Notes under the pieces: model-generated
Told to the model about the DNA's origin: nothing
Seen by the model: only the letters and a program-made list of their open reading frames with translations
Databases searched by the model: none
Position numbers and translations under genes: made by a program
Shown here: positions 63,835 to 64,000 of the stretch, piece by piece
How positions within the stretch are numbered: the first letter of the stretch is position 1
Layout: each line of letters starts with the position of its first letter
NCBI RefSeq assembly: GCF_018119395.1
Contig: NZ_JAGPWD010000001.1
Coordinates: 186,001-250,000, forward strand
DNA: 64,000 nucleotides
Direction of reading: 5' to 3'
Source of the DNA: Massilia sp. ZL223
GTDB lineage: Bacteria; Pseudomonadota; Gammaproteobacteria; Burkholderiales; Burkholderiaceae_D

Positions 63835-64000
63835 TTACTGCGCCTTGTTCAGGCGGCTGTGGCGCACGCTGTAAAGGAAGTAGGTGGCGACGGCCACCGC
63901 CATCCAGATCGCGAACACGCGGAAGGTGGTGCTTGATAAGTCCTTCATGATGTACAGGCAGGCGAAGATCGACAGGCCCGGAATCAGGTAAGGACCGAAA
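63835..64000 (-). CDS. APC-family amino acid permease, C-terminal fragment
   Basis: Only the last 54 codons are in the window. They encode two hydrophobic segments, YLIPGLSIFACLYIM and FRVFAIWMAVAVATYFLY, then SVRHSRLNKAQ and a stop. This matches the C-terminal end of cationic amino acid permeases of the APC superfamily. The gene continues beyond the right edge. Confidence 0.72.
   Translation of the reverse strand, partial: FGPYLIPGLSIFACLYIMKDLSSTTFRVFAIWMAVAVATYFLYSVRHSRLNKAQ

Overview
The window is chromosomal DNA from a high-GC betaproteobacterium. The best fit is Burkholderiales, family Oxalobacteraceae, in or near the Massilia/Telluria group. This rests on codon bias so strong that long antisense frames stay open across most genes, on gene orders such as lptD-surA-pdxA-rsmA, leuS-lptE-holA and pepP-ubiH, and on protein sequences that look like that group. 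The genus is inferred, not proven. No rRNA, tRNA or CRISPR array was seen.

Layout. 1-16 kb is mostly housekeeping on the minus strand: an HDOD protein cut by the window edge, an RNA methyltransferase with a Bcr/CflA exporter, a leuS-lptE-holA-proA-hemJ run, bamE-dapB-barstar diverging from fur, hrcA, a HAD phosphatase and two tandem paralogous lipoproteins. 16-26 kb holds the envelope cluster lptD-surA-pdxA-rsmA (minus), diverging from amgK-murU-pepP-ubiH (plus). amgK and murU form a cell-wall recycling pair, and ubiH serves quinone synthesis.

26-35.3 kb is the accessory region. It contains a decayed REP-associated tyrosine transposase with REP-like sequences on either side, an IS3-family element inserted in that remnant with a 3-bp duplication, and an IS110-family element nested in the IS3 end. 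The IS110 non-coding segment contains a stem-loop whose two internal-loop strands match, 11 nt each, the two halves of the site it occupies. This is the signature expected of a bridge RNA (seekRNA) target-binding loop. Next to it is a 1.6-kaa secreted RHS protein with a C-terminal M23 peptidase domain, followed by a small lipoprotein that is a candidate immunity protein.

35-64 kb returns to core genes: the pnt transhydrogenase operon, a NUDIX-mnmA pair, a degenerate receiver protein, an Xni-like nuclease, two glutathione S-transferases, an iron block (feoA-feoB with a Cys-rich partner, diverging from bfd and bfr, with Fur-box-like sites), purB, a TonB-dependent receptor, a cytochrome b561 with two YceI proteins, envelope-stress-like glycine-zipper and GlsB proteins, a cardiolipin synthase-like enzyme, and a peptide-degradation group (S46 peptidase, prolyl-aminopeptidase-like hydrolase, S41 peptidase). 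It ends with a CAT-fold acetyltransferase and a truncated amino acid permease.

A family of intergenic palindromes built on CCCGGCCTTCGCCGGG recurs at six places, usually just after genes.
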